A program made the translations under genes and the position numbers. 64,000 nucleotides of DNA from Erythrophleum ivorense (Eukaryota; Streptophyta; Magnoliopsida; Fabales; Fabaceae), in contig JAIUCV010001139.1 of NCBI GenBank assembly GCA_026724425.1, forward strand, positions 62,001 to 126,000. Reading direction: 5' to 3'. The number at the start of each line of letters is the position of its first letter. The first letter of the stretch is position 1. Shown piece by piece: positions 43,843 to 54,971 of the stretch. The notes beneath the pieces were generated by a model. That model made no database searches and had not been told where the DNA came from. It saw only the letters and a list, made by a program, of their open reading frames with translations.

Positions 43843-43957
43843 CTACACACACCACAAGTGTTGAGAACCTCTAGACTCTATCACAGTAAAATAACAGAAA
43901 CAGACAACAGCACAAAATTCTACCTTAAGAATTTAAAAGTCTGAGTCAAGATTTTAC
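43843..43957 (-). other. Putative intron between gag and protease, gypsy B
   Basis: On the minus strand the coding sequence reads cagatcacag, then GTAAAATC at 43957 going down, a U-rich tract, then GTGTGTAG ending at 43843, then ggaccttgata. Splicing joins QIT to GTLIVGG in frame. Unspliced, Gag would end at a stop inside this interval. Gypsy C has an equivalent of 116 bp at 54856-54971. Confidence 0.7.
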
Positions 43958-45361
43958 CTGTGATCTGGCCTGACTGACTGGTCTGGCCCACCTCTGCCGG
44001 AGTGTAAACACGCGGCGCTCCACCTGACTGCAACGCTGCAACCTGAGCTGCCGACTGAATAGCCAACGGCTGAATCGCTGCTGCCACTGCCCTCTGCTGC
44101 AACTTGGGACACATGGGCTTGATGTGCCCTGGCTCCCTGAAATAGAAACACACCGAAGTCTCTCTGGACCCCGCCCTCTTGGGGCAAGTCGCAACTCTGT
44201 GATCCAGACTCCCACACCCAAAACAACCACCCGTACTCGGGCTACTAGCAGATATCTCCTCTGCTCTCCTCTTCTGGCCCTGCGCAGGCCTGCCACCCCT
44301 GCCATAACTAGAACTGTAACCTCTACGCTGCTGATGCTGATGCTGGCCCCGAGGATGGGTAGCAGGAGCAACTGCAACTGGAATAACTGCCGAACTCACC
44401 GGCTCACGCAAGTCCTCCTCAATAAGCTGCCAACTCCACTAAACCGGCTCTAGTGTGGTACATACATACCACCTCTGCACTGAGTCCTGATGTTCCTCCG
44501 AAGCCCCTGGAGAAACCTCGACATCAACGCCCGCTCACTCACCAGCTCACCACCAGAATGAACCACCAATCTGCAGAACTCTGCATCATACTCTCGAACA
44601 GACCTCTCAGCCTGAGTCAAGTCTAAAAACCTCAACTGCAATCTGTCACGAGCCTCCTGAGGGAAAAACTTGTGGTTGAACTCCTCAACGAAGTCGACCC
44701 AAGTCCAAACCTCTCTCCGGGTCCTAACAGACCTCCACCACAAATGTGCATCACCTCCAAGGTAGTGCACTGCCAACTCAACCTGGAACTGCTCTGGACA
44801 ACGAACTGAATCGAAGTTCCGCTCTAACCTCTGACGCCACTCGTCAGCCTGCTCTGGAGTAACACCACCCTCAAACGTAGGCATACCAATCCTCTGCATC
44901 TCCCTCATCATCTCACGATAAGGCGAAAACCCAACCGCAACACCCTGCTGCACCGCAGCCTCCTGCTGCTCAACAAAACCGGCACCAACCTGTGCCCCGG
45001 CCGTTGTAGGTGCAACCGGAGCCTGCTGTGGAACTGCCTGAGGAAGACGTGCCAACAACTGCGTCAGTAGCCCCACAATCAACTCTCCCTGAGCTAAAGC
45101 AGCGCCCCCACCGGGAACCGCTCCAGCTCCTGCGCCACCACTGTCACCTGAGTTAGCCCCACCGGCCAACGAAACAGACTGTGTCACCGACGCTGCCGCC
45201 ACACTCGGCGCTGCACTCTCCAATGAGACCTCAGCCTCTGGCACACCACGACCAGCACCCCGACCTCCACGACCCGCTGCTCGCCCACCGCGACCAGCTC
45301 CTCTGCCCCCACGGGCTGCACCGCGACCTCGACCACGGCCACGACCACGACCTGCGTCCAT
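43958..45361 (-). pseudogene. Gypsy B gag, frameshifted
   Basis: The ATG is at 45361. Residues 1-40 are a Gly-Arg-rich (RGRGRG) tract, then a low-complexity Ala/Gly region, then the Retrotrans_gag domain at about 145-290 (EQADEWRQRLERNFDSV, AVHYLGGDAHLWWRSV, EFNHKFFPQEARDRLQ). After GGMY the frame breaks because of a 4-bp duplication (cata, about 44460-44468) and a 2-bp deletion near 44426. The C-terminal part (44411-43958) has two CCHC-type finger-like motifs (CFGCGSLDHRVATC intact, CFYFREPGHIKPMC with the second Cys changed to Phe). The RGR tract and fingers are RNA-binding. Confidence 0.88.
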
Positions 45362-45365
45362 CTCT

Positions 45366-45446
45366 CTGCACTACCACCAAGTACAGAAAATGAGCAAGGT
45401 CAGCACACAAACACAAAACACCACACCAAATATCCAACTCACTTAC
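45366..45446 (-). other. Putative leader intron, gypsy B
   Basis: On the minus strand a consensus donor CGCG-GTAAGTGAG (intron begins at 45446) is followed by a T-rich stretch and the acceptor TGCAG ending at 45366, four bases before the gag ATG. Gypsy C has the same layout with donor GTAATTGAG. Confidence 0.5.
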
Positions 45447-45558
45447 CGCGGAAAACTGGAAGACCGAGAGCATGAGAATAGACCACTAACTGACTAACTA
45501 ACATAATCGATTAACCACATAGTCCAATTCATCCAATACTAACAGTTACAACCGTATG

Positions 45559-45571
45559 CGCTCTGATACCA
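45559..45571 (-). promoter_or_regulatory. Gypsy B primer binding site
   Basis: The complement reads TGGTATCAGAGCG, three bases after the 5' LTR. It matches initiator tRNA-Met. Confidence 0.85.
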
Positions 45572-45574
45572 AAA

Positions 45575-46884
45575 TGAAACAACCAAGCTTTTTTTTTTTT
45601 TTTATAAATAATTATCAATGCTCAAATTCTCAGAAAGAAATCAATAATATTAAATAATAAACCATCGTTCAACAATAAACCAATAACCAATAAAACCAAT
45701 AAAGAATAAGCAACCTAAACACCAGGTTTGCTACATTATTAAAAATAAGACTAACACCCTAATTAGGAATTCCTTGTCAACCACAGCAAAATAGCCAATA
45801 TCAAATTCCTAATCTCATCATCCTCTTCTCTCGGTCTCTTTCCGCGGAAGAACATTGCTGTTACCTGCATCACATTGGAATAGAGATGCGTAAGTATTAT
45901 CATAAATACTTAGTGAGTGGGTCATCCTGCCTACAGGCCAAGTACGTCAAACACTAGACAATACATCAAAATAATCAACAACAAGAACAATGCTCAACAA
46001 TATAAACTTTCCCTGTCAGGAAACACCCACGTTTCCTGACACCCAGGTCGGTGTCGATCTACACCTCTATGGTGTCGATCGACGCCAGCCTCCTGAGTGT
46101 CGATCGACACTCATCGAGTGTCGGTCGATACCAGCTCGACGCCTAGACACCAGAAGCTATGAAAATCGCATAGAAAATCGCAAAACACACAATCAAAGGG
46201 TTTTCAACGCCCCAATACATCCCAAACACGATTTCCAGTATAAACAACTCAAGAACACAATCCAAACTCGAAATCACACAATCTTTAATGATTAACGGAC
46301 CTACAGTCACGCACTCACCTTGAAACGGATTAGGAGGAAGGAATAGAGGATGAACAGCAACCCAAAGCCTTAGAAACTCCACAAACTCTCTGAAAATCAC
46401 CTCCTTCTCTCAAAAACACCTCTGCCTCGAAAACTGAGCCTCTCTCGCGGCCACAAGGCTTTTAAATCGCGGAATAGGGTTTCCATCGCCTAAACCGGAC
46501 AAAAACAGCCGACTTGAAACAAAACGGTCGATTTCTCAATAACAGGTGTCGATCGACACCCTTCCTTGGTGTCGGTCGACACCCATCGACCAAAACCAAA
46601 CCAACCTCAAATCAAACGCGCAATCGACTTAAACCGGAATCGACCCTGATAACCGGTGTCGATCGACACACTCCTTTGGTGTCGATCGACACTAAGCATT
46701 CAGAAGCTTTTCACACATTTTCTTCGAGATGAATGAACCTTAAACCAACTGTACAACAATCAAACAAGAACATGTACAGCCAATCCTCGATTCGCACCTC
46801 AAAGAGCGTATGTAATCGACTCCCGAATCCCTAATGTCGTCCGATACCAACTCTAACACAACTTTCTGGTTCGCGGATGTTACA
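45575..46884 (-). repeat. Gypsy B 5' LTR
   Basis: A 1310-bp LTR, reverse-oriented, followed by the duplication ccacc. Eight or so GTGTCGATCGACAC-type palindromes, more than in the 3' LTR. Confidence 0.93.
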
Positions 46885-46889
46885 CCACC

Positions 46890-49732
46890 AATATCCACAT
46901 GGACATGAACCCATATGCTATGGATGTGCAAATGGATCAAACCAAGTATTAAATAGACTAAATATGTCCAGATGGATACCATAAGAATTCTGAGTTTGAT
47001 ATGAATCTGGAAAATCAAAAAATATATAGTAGAGAATGGGAAAAACTGGGTTTTGAGTGAATAAGAAAACATTTAAAGGCAATAGAAATAATTTAAGCTA
47101 ATAGGATTTTTAGTTTACTAAAATCACAAATAATTTAAGCTAATAGGATTGTTGGTTGTTCTTGTTGTTTGTTGGCTTTGTTACGTCGGGTTCCGGAGAG
47201 GCGCTGTCTTAGATTGGGGACGGATCTGACAAAGCTACCATGGTGAATCGATGCTGGATAGAGGCGGCGTCATGATATCCATATGGACATTAGAATGTGG
47301 ATGATCATAGCGGAATAAAATGTACAGATGAATAACATAATTCAAAAATTCGATAATCCATATGTATCAATCTTCATGGACATGTTATAATGGATATTGT
47401 AGATCTAAAACTAAGCATCCTGTTTTGTAATGTTTATTATGGACTTCAGATGTATGGACATCTAAAAGTTAGATGGATTCTATATGGATACACAGTCTCG
47501 GGGACATAATGCAATATATAACTAGCTAACAATATTGCCAAAACCTTTGAAATAGAAGAGAGTAAAACCTATGTGTTCTCTTGTCTAATCAAATCTCTTG
47601 AAAAACAAAAAATTGAAACCTCAACCTCATTTAACAAAATATAGATTTAGTGAACCAAGATAGAGAAAAAGCTTCCAAACAAACAATCTCGTATGGACAG
47701 AGATGTGTACATGATCCAAGATAGCAAAAATGTATACATCCAAATGGACAACCTCATATGGACATACTACTCAGAGTTATATTAGTCAAGTTTGTTGTGT
47801 GTATCTCTGCAGATCTAAAACTTCTTCAGGTTCAAGTGTTTGGTCCCTTTTACCAATTTTGCCTCCATGTCAGTATTCTCTCATTTCTTCCTTTGACATG
47901 AGCTTGACCATATGTATTAGCTTGTTTCCGTTGTCCGAGATTAAACATAAAGTTAACAAATTCTCACACAAGCAACATGATTTGTAATATGAATAACGCA
48001 CTACAACGCAATCTCACACAAGCTGCTTATGTAAGCTCATTTCACATAAAATATTGACCTCATTTCACTGAAAATAGAACCGAACAAAGAAAGAAAAATG
48101 GAAACATCCAAAAAGACAACCGCGTATGGATACACTACTATGGATACATCGAAGTGTTAGTAAACCAAGATAACAAAATGGATACATCCAAATGGACCTA
48201 TCTGTATGGACAAAATATTGTGAGGAACAATCATTATTAACCTCATCTCAATGAGAAAGCAAAATGTAAACCTAATTTCGCGAGATATAGATTTAGTGAA
48301 CCAAAATGGTATCCAAATAAACAACATCCTATGGAGAGAAGTGTATAAATGAACTAGCTTTCTCTTAAATTATTTGGGGTATTATTATATGTAGACAAAG
48401 AAGCAGATTCCATACAGATTTTTGGATAAGTAAGTATGGATAGACAATAATCTGTATTTAAAAACAGTGCGGATATATCTATATGGATATAAGATAGTGG
48501 ATGATTTGATAGTGAGAAACGGGTGTGTCTTTAAGTTTCCGGAGTTTCTCAAGGATGAGATTAAGTCTATAGATTCATGAATGTATCAAAGGTGGAGCCC
48601 ATTACTTTGATTGAAGCTATCCACATAATTAGAAGTTTATGGATCTAAAGATGTAGTTAAACAAGTCTTCCATAATAAGAAGATATAACACTAAAAAAGA
48701 GCGAAACATGTTTTGATATCCACACAAGCTTGTCCAGAGACATATATACAGCCAACATATCGAAGCCAATAAAAATAGTTGGCAACAAAATTTGTTTTAT
48801 TTCCTACACATATAGGTGTAGGTGTTCGATATCCATATGGATGTAGGAGTATGGACACACTCATATGGACACACTCGCATGGAACATTCCTACGAGATCA
48901 CCAGCAATTTTATATCCATATGGATATCGAGGTATGGACACAATAATATGGATACATACAAATCTGACAGCTCTCGATCGATGGACAAACTTAAATCGAC
49001 AATTCACTTGCTCGACAATTCCGGATTGAGTGTTGTACCTGCAAGGAAAGTTAAGCTTCCGAAAATCAGAGTATTTAACGGCATGATATCCAGATGGACA
49101 TTAGAATGTGGATGATCGTAGCGCAGTAAAACATAGTGCTGACTTCTGTTTGTTAGTGAAATAGACAAATGGATCTAACCGTATATAAATAGACAACCCC
49201 TCTCCACATGGATGCTAAAACTATATGCAATAGATGAGGGGACTGAATGCTTTGAATGTATAAATGGATCTAAACATAAGTAAGCGTAAAAGAAAAAATT
49301 GATTTATGTATATGAACTACGAAAGCAACTATAGTTGTACAAATGTAAATATGGATGTGGATGGCTTAAGATATTAGTTGGAGAAGACAGAACAATCAAT
49401 TCTGTTATATAATTCTATGACTGCCGATTAAAGTAGGACAATCGAAAGCCAAACAATCCAATATGAATCTCTGAATGTGTGAGCTCGACATATCTTCAGT
49501 AAACATATCTTGACTAAACAGTGTATTCGTTTATCAAAACAAATCTGATGTCTAATCTCAATTTAAAATCTACCCCCATCAAAATCCCACAATGAAGAAC
49601 ATGACCATATGGATATCAAGATTTTAGCAGAGACCCAATACACAACAAATGATTTTGTACCTTTTTGGCCTTCCACGGGAACGGTGTTTGGATTAAGGTG
49701 AGAAGTGGAGGGATCCATGGCCTTCGACAGTA
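46890..49732. repeat. Motif-saturated non-coding DNA, ATGGA(C/T) cloud
   Basis: No protein-coding gene recognised. The hexamers ATGGAC, ATGGAT and their complements occur about 40 times in 2.85 kb by eye, where about three are expected by chance at equal base use. They are often arranged as catatggacat or atccatatggat. A longer repeat of about 45 bp (gatatccatatggacat) occurs at 47272 and 49085. Spacing is irregular, so this is not a simple satellite. Confidence 0.6.
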
Positions 49733-49737
49733 ACGGT

Positions 49738-50988
49738 TGAAACAACCAAGCCTTTTTTTTATATTTAATTATCAATGCGGAAATTCTCGAAATAAGTCAA
49801 TAATATTAAATAATAAATAATCCGTTCAACAAATAAACCAATAACCAATAAAGCCAATAATAAATTCTAGCAACCTAAACACCAGGTTTGCTACATCATG
49901 AAAATAAAACTAACACCCTAGAAACAAGTTCCTTGCTAGCCACAACAAGATGGCCAAAATCAAATTCCTAGTCTCATCATCCTCTTCTCTCGGTCTCTTT
50001 CCGCGGAAGAACATTGTCGTTACCTGCATCACATTGGAATAGAGATGCGTAAGTATTATCATAAATACTTAGTGAGTGGATCATCCTGCCTACAGGCCAA
50101 GTACGTCAAACACTAGACAATACATCAACAATAACCACAACGAAATAATATGCAACAACAGAAACCACCAAGTCAGGAACAACCCACGTTCTTGGCTTCC
50201 CAGCCTAGTGTCGATCGACACCCATCGGGTGTCGGTCGACACCAGCTCGACGCCCAGACACCAGAAGCTACGAAACAGTGGGAAGACAACACAAATCGTG
50301 GGATTCAACCCCCACACCGATCAAACAGCAATATAACTCAACCATAGCTCAAGAACAACTCGAAAAACTCAACAATAATCACAAACCAAACGAACTCTAA
50401 TGATTAACGGACCTACAGTCACGAACTCACCTTGAAAATGATTGAAAGGAAGGAATAGAAGATGAACAACAACCCAAAGCCTCAGATCAAGCCTCCAAAC
50501 TTCACAAAACTCCAAAATCGCCTCTGAAAAGTCTCTGTCTCGAAAAGTGAGCCTTTCCACCCGGCCACAGGCTTTTATTCGCGAAATAGGGCTTCCCTCG
50601 CCCAAACCAGACAAACCCAGCCGAGTTAAATCAAACCGGTCGATTTCTCAATAACCGGGGTCGATCGACACCCTTCCTTGGTGTCGGTCGACACCCATCG
50701 ACCAAAACCAAACCAACTTCAAATCAAATCGACTTAAACCGGAATTGATTTCTCACACCGGTGTCGATCGACACTCCCTTTGGTGTCGATCGACACTAAG
50801 TATTCAAGAGCTTTTTACACATTTTCTTCGAGATGATGGAACCTTAAACGAACTGTACAACAATCAAACAAGAACATGTACAATTAATCCTCAATTCACA
50901 CCTCAAAGAGCGTATGTACTCTACTCCCGAATCCCTAATGTCGTCCGATACCACTTCTAAAACAACTTTCTGGTTCACAGATGTTACA
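49738..50988 (-). repeat. Gypsy C 3' LTR
   Basis: A 1251-bp LTR, reverse-oriented, with the usual ends tgaaacaacc and agatgttaca. Palindromes at 50211-50250, 50658-50700 and 50758-50800. Confidence 0.93.
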
Positions 50989-51001
50989 ATTCTCCCCCAT
51001 T
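50989..51001 (-). promoter_or_regulatory. Gypsy C polypurine tract
   Basis: The complement reads aatgggggagaat and abuts the 3' LTR. Confidence 0.8.
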
Positions 51002-51113
51002 AAACTGGATTCGTCCTCGAATCCCAAAACCAACGTCTCTCCAAGACCTCAAAAACTCACAATTTTGTCCTATGTTATACGCATGTTTCAAGACATTATT
51101 ACTCCTCAATACC

Positions 51114-51311
51114 GTGACCCACCGTCACAACCTCTATACTGCGACCCACCGTCACAATATCCATACTGCGACCCACCGTCACAATATCCAAACCGTGACC
51201 CACCGTCACAAAAACCACTTATACTGAGGTAGCGACCCCCAAATATAAGTCTGCCGGGCATCCACCGTCCCAAACGTAGACCCACCGTCTACTCTAAAGA
51301 CACCACCGTCT
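51114..51311 (-). repeat. Hairpin array in gypsy C 3' UTR
   Basis: Four units at 27-bp spacing (51114, 51141, 51168, 51195) of the form GTGAC or GCGAC, CCACC, GTCAC. Further hairpins with the same loop but other stems follow: GTAGAC-CCACC-GTCTAC at 51276-51292 and AGAC-ACCACC-GTCT at 51298-51311. Confidence 0.8.
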
Positions 51312-51559
51312 CTAGACTGTATCGAGTAATAATTCTGAAACGCGTATAATCATATAACAAAATTTTCAATGACCCCACCGGCCAAAGAAACTTGTAACAT
51401 CCAAACACGAAACCAACATATGAGGCAAAAACTCCATCTCATATAACTCCAAAAATGTATATCACACAACGAAAACGAAAATACATAAATGCAGAACCAA
51501 CAATACCAAAACCAAAAACAAGACTAGAACCACAAAGATGAAGAAGCTCACTCCTCAGC

Positions 51560-54500
51560 CTACTTGTCGAACCACTTTCCGAACTTCAGCTTCATCTTTG
51601 CCTCTGGCTCCCAAGTCTGCTCCTCTGTGCCACTACAGTCCCACAAGACTCTCAACAATGGCACCCTCTTGTTCCGCGGAACCTTGACTCTTTTCTCAAG
51701 AACCCTCACAGGAACTGCCGGAACTGTCATATCTGGCTGAAGATCCTCAGGAATCTCAGCCACCAACTCCTCTGAAGGATGCAAACACCTCCTCAACATA
51801 GAAACATGAAACACCTTGTGAAAGGCCCTCATAATCGGTGGCAACTCCAACCGATAAGCCACTGGCCCAACTCGCTCCACCACTGGAAACGGGCCCATAA
51901 AACGCGGACTGAGCTTGTTCTCTTCTATGGACCTGTTAGGGCCCCTCAACATAGCCATCTTGAGATAAACTCTATCTCCCACCTGAAACTCAAGCTCACG
52001 TCGCCGCCTATCTGCATAACTCCTCTGTCTATCCTGAGCCTCCTTCATGTTCAGCCTCAAGACACGGATCTTCTCCGTCGTCTCCTGAACAAAAGTCGCT
52101 CCAAACATGCTGCGCTCCCCCACTTGGGTCCAGCATAACGGTGTCCTGCATGGCCTCCCATACAAAGCCTCAAAAGGAGCCATGCCAATACTAGACTGAA
52201 AACTGTTGTTATAGGCAAACTCAGCCAAACATAGATGATCAGCCCAATGGCCACCCCAATCCAACACACACATCCTCAGCAAATCCTCCAAGGTCTAAAT
52301 AGTCCTCTCTGACTGCCCATCAGTCTGCGAATGATACGCTGTACTCATATGCACCTTGGTGCCCATCTCAGTCTGAAGTGCCCTCCAAAACTCTGAGGCA
52401 AACTTTGGATCTCTATCCGACACAATACTGGCTGGCACTCCATGCAGCCTCACAATCTCTCGCACAAACTTCCTAGCCAAGACAGCCGCTCCATCTGTCT
52501 TCTTGATGGCCAAGAAATGTGCCGACATAGTCAGGCGATCCACAATGACCCAAATAGCATCAAATGTCCGTGAGATAGGCAATCCCACAACAAAATCCAT
52601 AGTGATCATATCCCACTTCCAATCTGGAATGGGCAAACTCTGCAAAAGACCACTAGGCACCTGATGCTCTGCCTTGACCAAAGAACAAGTGTTGCACCTC
52701 GCAACCCAATCTGCCACATCTCTCTTCATCCCAACCCAATGATAATACCGTTTGAGGTCACGGTACATCTTGGTCGCACCCGGATGAATCGAAAAATTGC
52801 TCGAATGAGCCTCTCTCAAAACCTCTTGTCTCAACTCAACATCCTTGGGCACACAAACTCGCCCACGAACCAAGATAGTCCCATTCGAAGAGACCTGATA
52901 CTCAGAACCAGCCGCCTGCGAAGCATCAACCAAACTCTGATCACTCTGTTGAGCCACTCTGATCCTACTGAGTAAATCTGCCTGATCAGCTGCCTCCAAA
53001 CCCAAAGGCTCTTCTGAAATAGCACAAAGCCGCAATGTACTGATCTCGCTGACCAAAGCCTCAACATCCTGCTCTCTAGCTGAATCAACCCTCCGTCGAC
53101 TCAAAGCATCTGCCACCAAGTTGGCCTTGCCCGGATGATAGACAATATCCAGGTCATAGTCTGCCAGAAACTCCACCCAACGCGTCTGCCTCGCATTCAG
53201 CAAAGGCTGAGTAAAGATATGCTGTAGACTCTTGTGATCTGTGAAGATCTGCACTCTACCACCATAAAGATAAGACCTCCAAATCTTGAGTGCAAAAACC
53301 ACTGCTCCCAACTCCAGATCATGTGTAGGACGGTTGCGCTCACTACCCTGTAACTGCCTCGAAGCATAGGCAATCACTCTGCCCTCTTGCATCAAAACAC
53401 AACCAAGTCCTACTCCTGAAGCATCTGTGTACACTACATATGGCTTCCCTGGATCAGGTAATGCCAACACTGGTGTACTAGTCAACATCTCCTTGAGCTT
53501 CTCAAAGCTCTCCTCGCACTCCTGCGACCACACAAACGGCACATCCTTGCCAGTCAACCTCGTCATCGGCTGAGACATACTCGCAAACCCCTTGACGAAC
53601 CTCCTGTAGTAGCCTACTAAACCTAGAAAACTCCTGATCTCGGTAGCACTACTCGGTCTAGGCCAATCTCTGATGGCCTCAATCTTAGCCGGATCCACAG
53701 AAACTCCTTCTGCATAAACAATGTGGCCTAGAAAACCCATCTCCCTCTGCCAAAAGCTACACTTGCTCAACTTAGCGAACAGCTTATGCTCCCGAAGCTT
53801 CTCCAAAACAAGCCTCAAATGCGTCGCATGCTCCTCTGGACTCCTCGAATATACCAAAATATCGTCTATGAAAATAATGACGAACACTTCCAGAAACTCC
53901 CTGAACACGTAGTTCATCAATCTCATGAACGCTGCCGGCGCATTAGTCAAACCAAAAGGCATGACCACAAACTCAAAATGCCCATACCTCGTCCGGAAAG
54001 CCGTCTTCCGAACATCTGTCTCATCTATCGGAATCTGGTGATATCCCGATGCCAAGTCAATCTTGGAGAACCAGGTAGCACCTCTCAACTGATCCAAAAA
54101 CTCATCAATCCTCGGAAGTGGGTACCTGTTCTTCACTGTGACTCGGTTAAGTCCCCGGTAATCAATGCACAACCGAAAACTGCCATCCTTCTTCTTCACA
54201 AACAACACTGGTGCTCCCCACGGCAAAACACTCGGTCTGATGAACCCTTTACTCAAAAGGTCCTCTAGCTGCTTCTTCAGCTCTGCCAACTCTGCTGGCG
54301 CCATCCTGTAAGGTGTCTTCGATATTGGAGCTATCCCGGGCTCCAACTCAATCGTGAAAGGATCTGACCGAGATGGTGGCAATCCCTTCAACGACCGAAA
54401 CACATCCTCGAAATCCCGAACAACCTGAATATCCAGCAAAACCACCTCACCACTGAACTCTGTCATAGTAATCGTCGCCAAATAGGCTTCACAGCCCCGC

Positions 54501-54855
54501 TCTAACAACTGCTCTGCCTGAATAGTTGAGATCACTATACTCCCTGAAGTCGGTCTCACTCCCTGATAAACCAACTTCCCTGCATCCCGCTCAAACACCA
54601 CTCTACCTCTGGAGCAATCCAGATGCACCTGGTATAAGGATAGCCAGTCCATCCCCAAAATCACGTCATACAGCTCCACCGGACTGATGACTAAATCCGC
54701 TGGCATAGTTAAAAGAATACCACTAATAAAGCCTGAAGCCTCGCCATCGCTACTCCGAATACCACTACTCTCAGCCCTCTCCGGAGTAATGAAACAGTTA
54801 GATGCTCCCGAGTCAAACAACACGTGAGACTCAAATCCGCCAACTAACAAGGTCC
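51560..54855 (-). pseudogene. Gypsy C pol: protease, reverse transcriptase, RNase H, integrase
   Basis: Starts at the 3' splice site (54855) with GTLLVGGFESHVLFDSGASNCF. The protease lacks about 27 residues, replaced by eight (filler at 54707-54730). Reverse transcriptase (RLCIDYRGLNRV, FIDDILVYS), RNase H (YTDASGVGLGC, DHKSL), integrase zinc finger, catalytic TMDFVVGLP and SDRDPKF follow in one long frame to 52295, where TAG (52292-52294) replaces the Gln codon after SERTI. The frame then continues to 51560 with the rest of integrase and the WEPEA tail. One nonsense codon is therefore the main lesion in the enzymes. Confidence 0.92.
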
Positions 54856-54971
54856 CTACACAATTCCACAAGTGTTGAGAACCCATAAACTCTATCACAG
54901 TAAAAATAAAAGAAACAGACAACACCAAAATTCTACCTTAAGAATTTACAAGTCTGAGTCCAAGATTAGAC
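54856..54971 (-). other. Putative intron between gag and protease, gypsy C
   Basis: Donor cacag-GTCTAATC at 54971 and acceptor GTGTAG ending at 54856, on the minus strand. 116 bp against 115 in gypsy B, so the two copies would need different frameshifts if unspliced, whereas splicing gives the same in-frame junction in both. Confidence 0.7.

Larger units (their letters stand above)
23761..46884 (-). mobile_element. Gypsy B, Tekay/Del-like, with two nested Athila-like elements
   Basis: A minus-strand Ty3/gypsy element flanked by the duplication ccacc (23756-23760 and 46885-46889). Removing the nested Athila-3 and Athila-4 (and one copy of each duplication) leaves about 8.1 kb. Transcription order runs right to left: 5' LTR 45575-46884, primer site, gag, protease, reverse transcriptase, RNase H, integrase, 3' UTR repeats, polypurine tract, 3' LTR 23761-25055. 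Athila-4 sits in reverse transcriptase and Athila-3 in integrase. Multiple nonsense codons and a gag frameshift show it was already old, or has decayed since. Confidence 0.94.

Noticed and set aside
47730..47987. 85-residue frame in the motif cloud
   Set aside because: No domain, and the sequence context has no leader or splice pattern that would support a gene.
48822..49115. Frame with repeated His, Met and Asp-Gly tracts
   Set aside because: It reflects the ATGGAC/ATGGAT motif cloud read in one frame and not a protein.
49738..50988. Solo LTR
   Set aside because: A polypurine tract and full pol follow directly on the right, so it is the 3' LTR of gypsy C.
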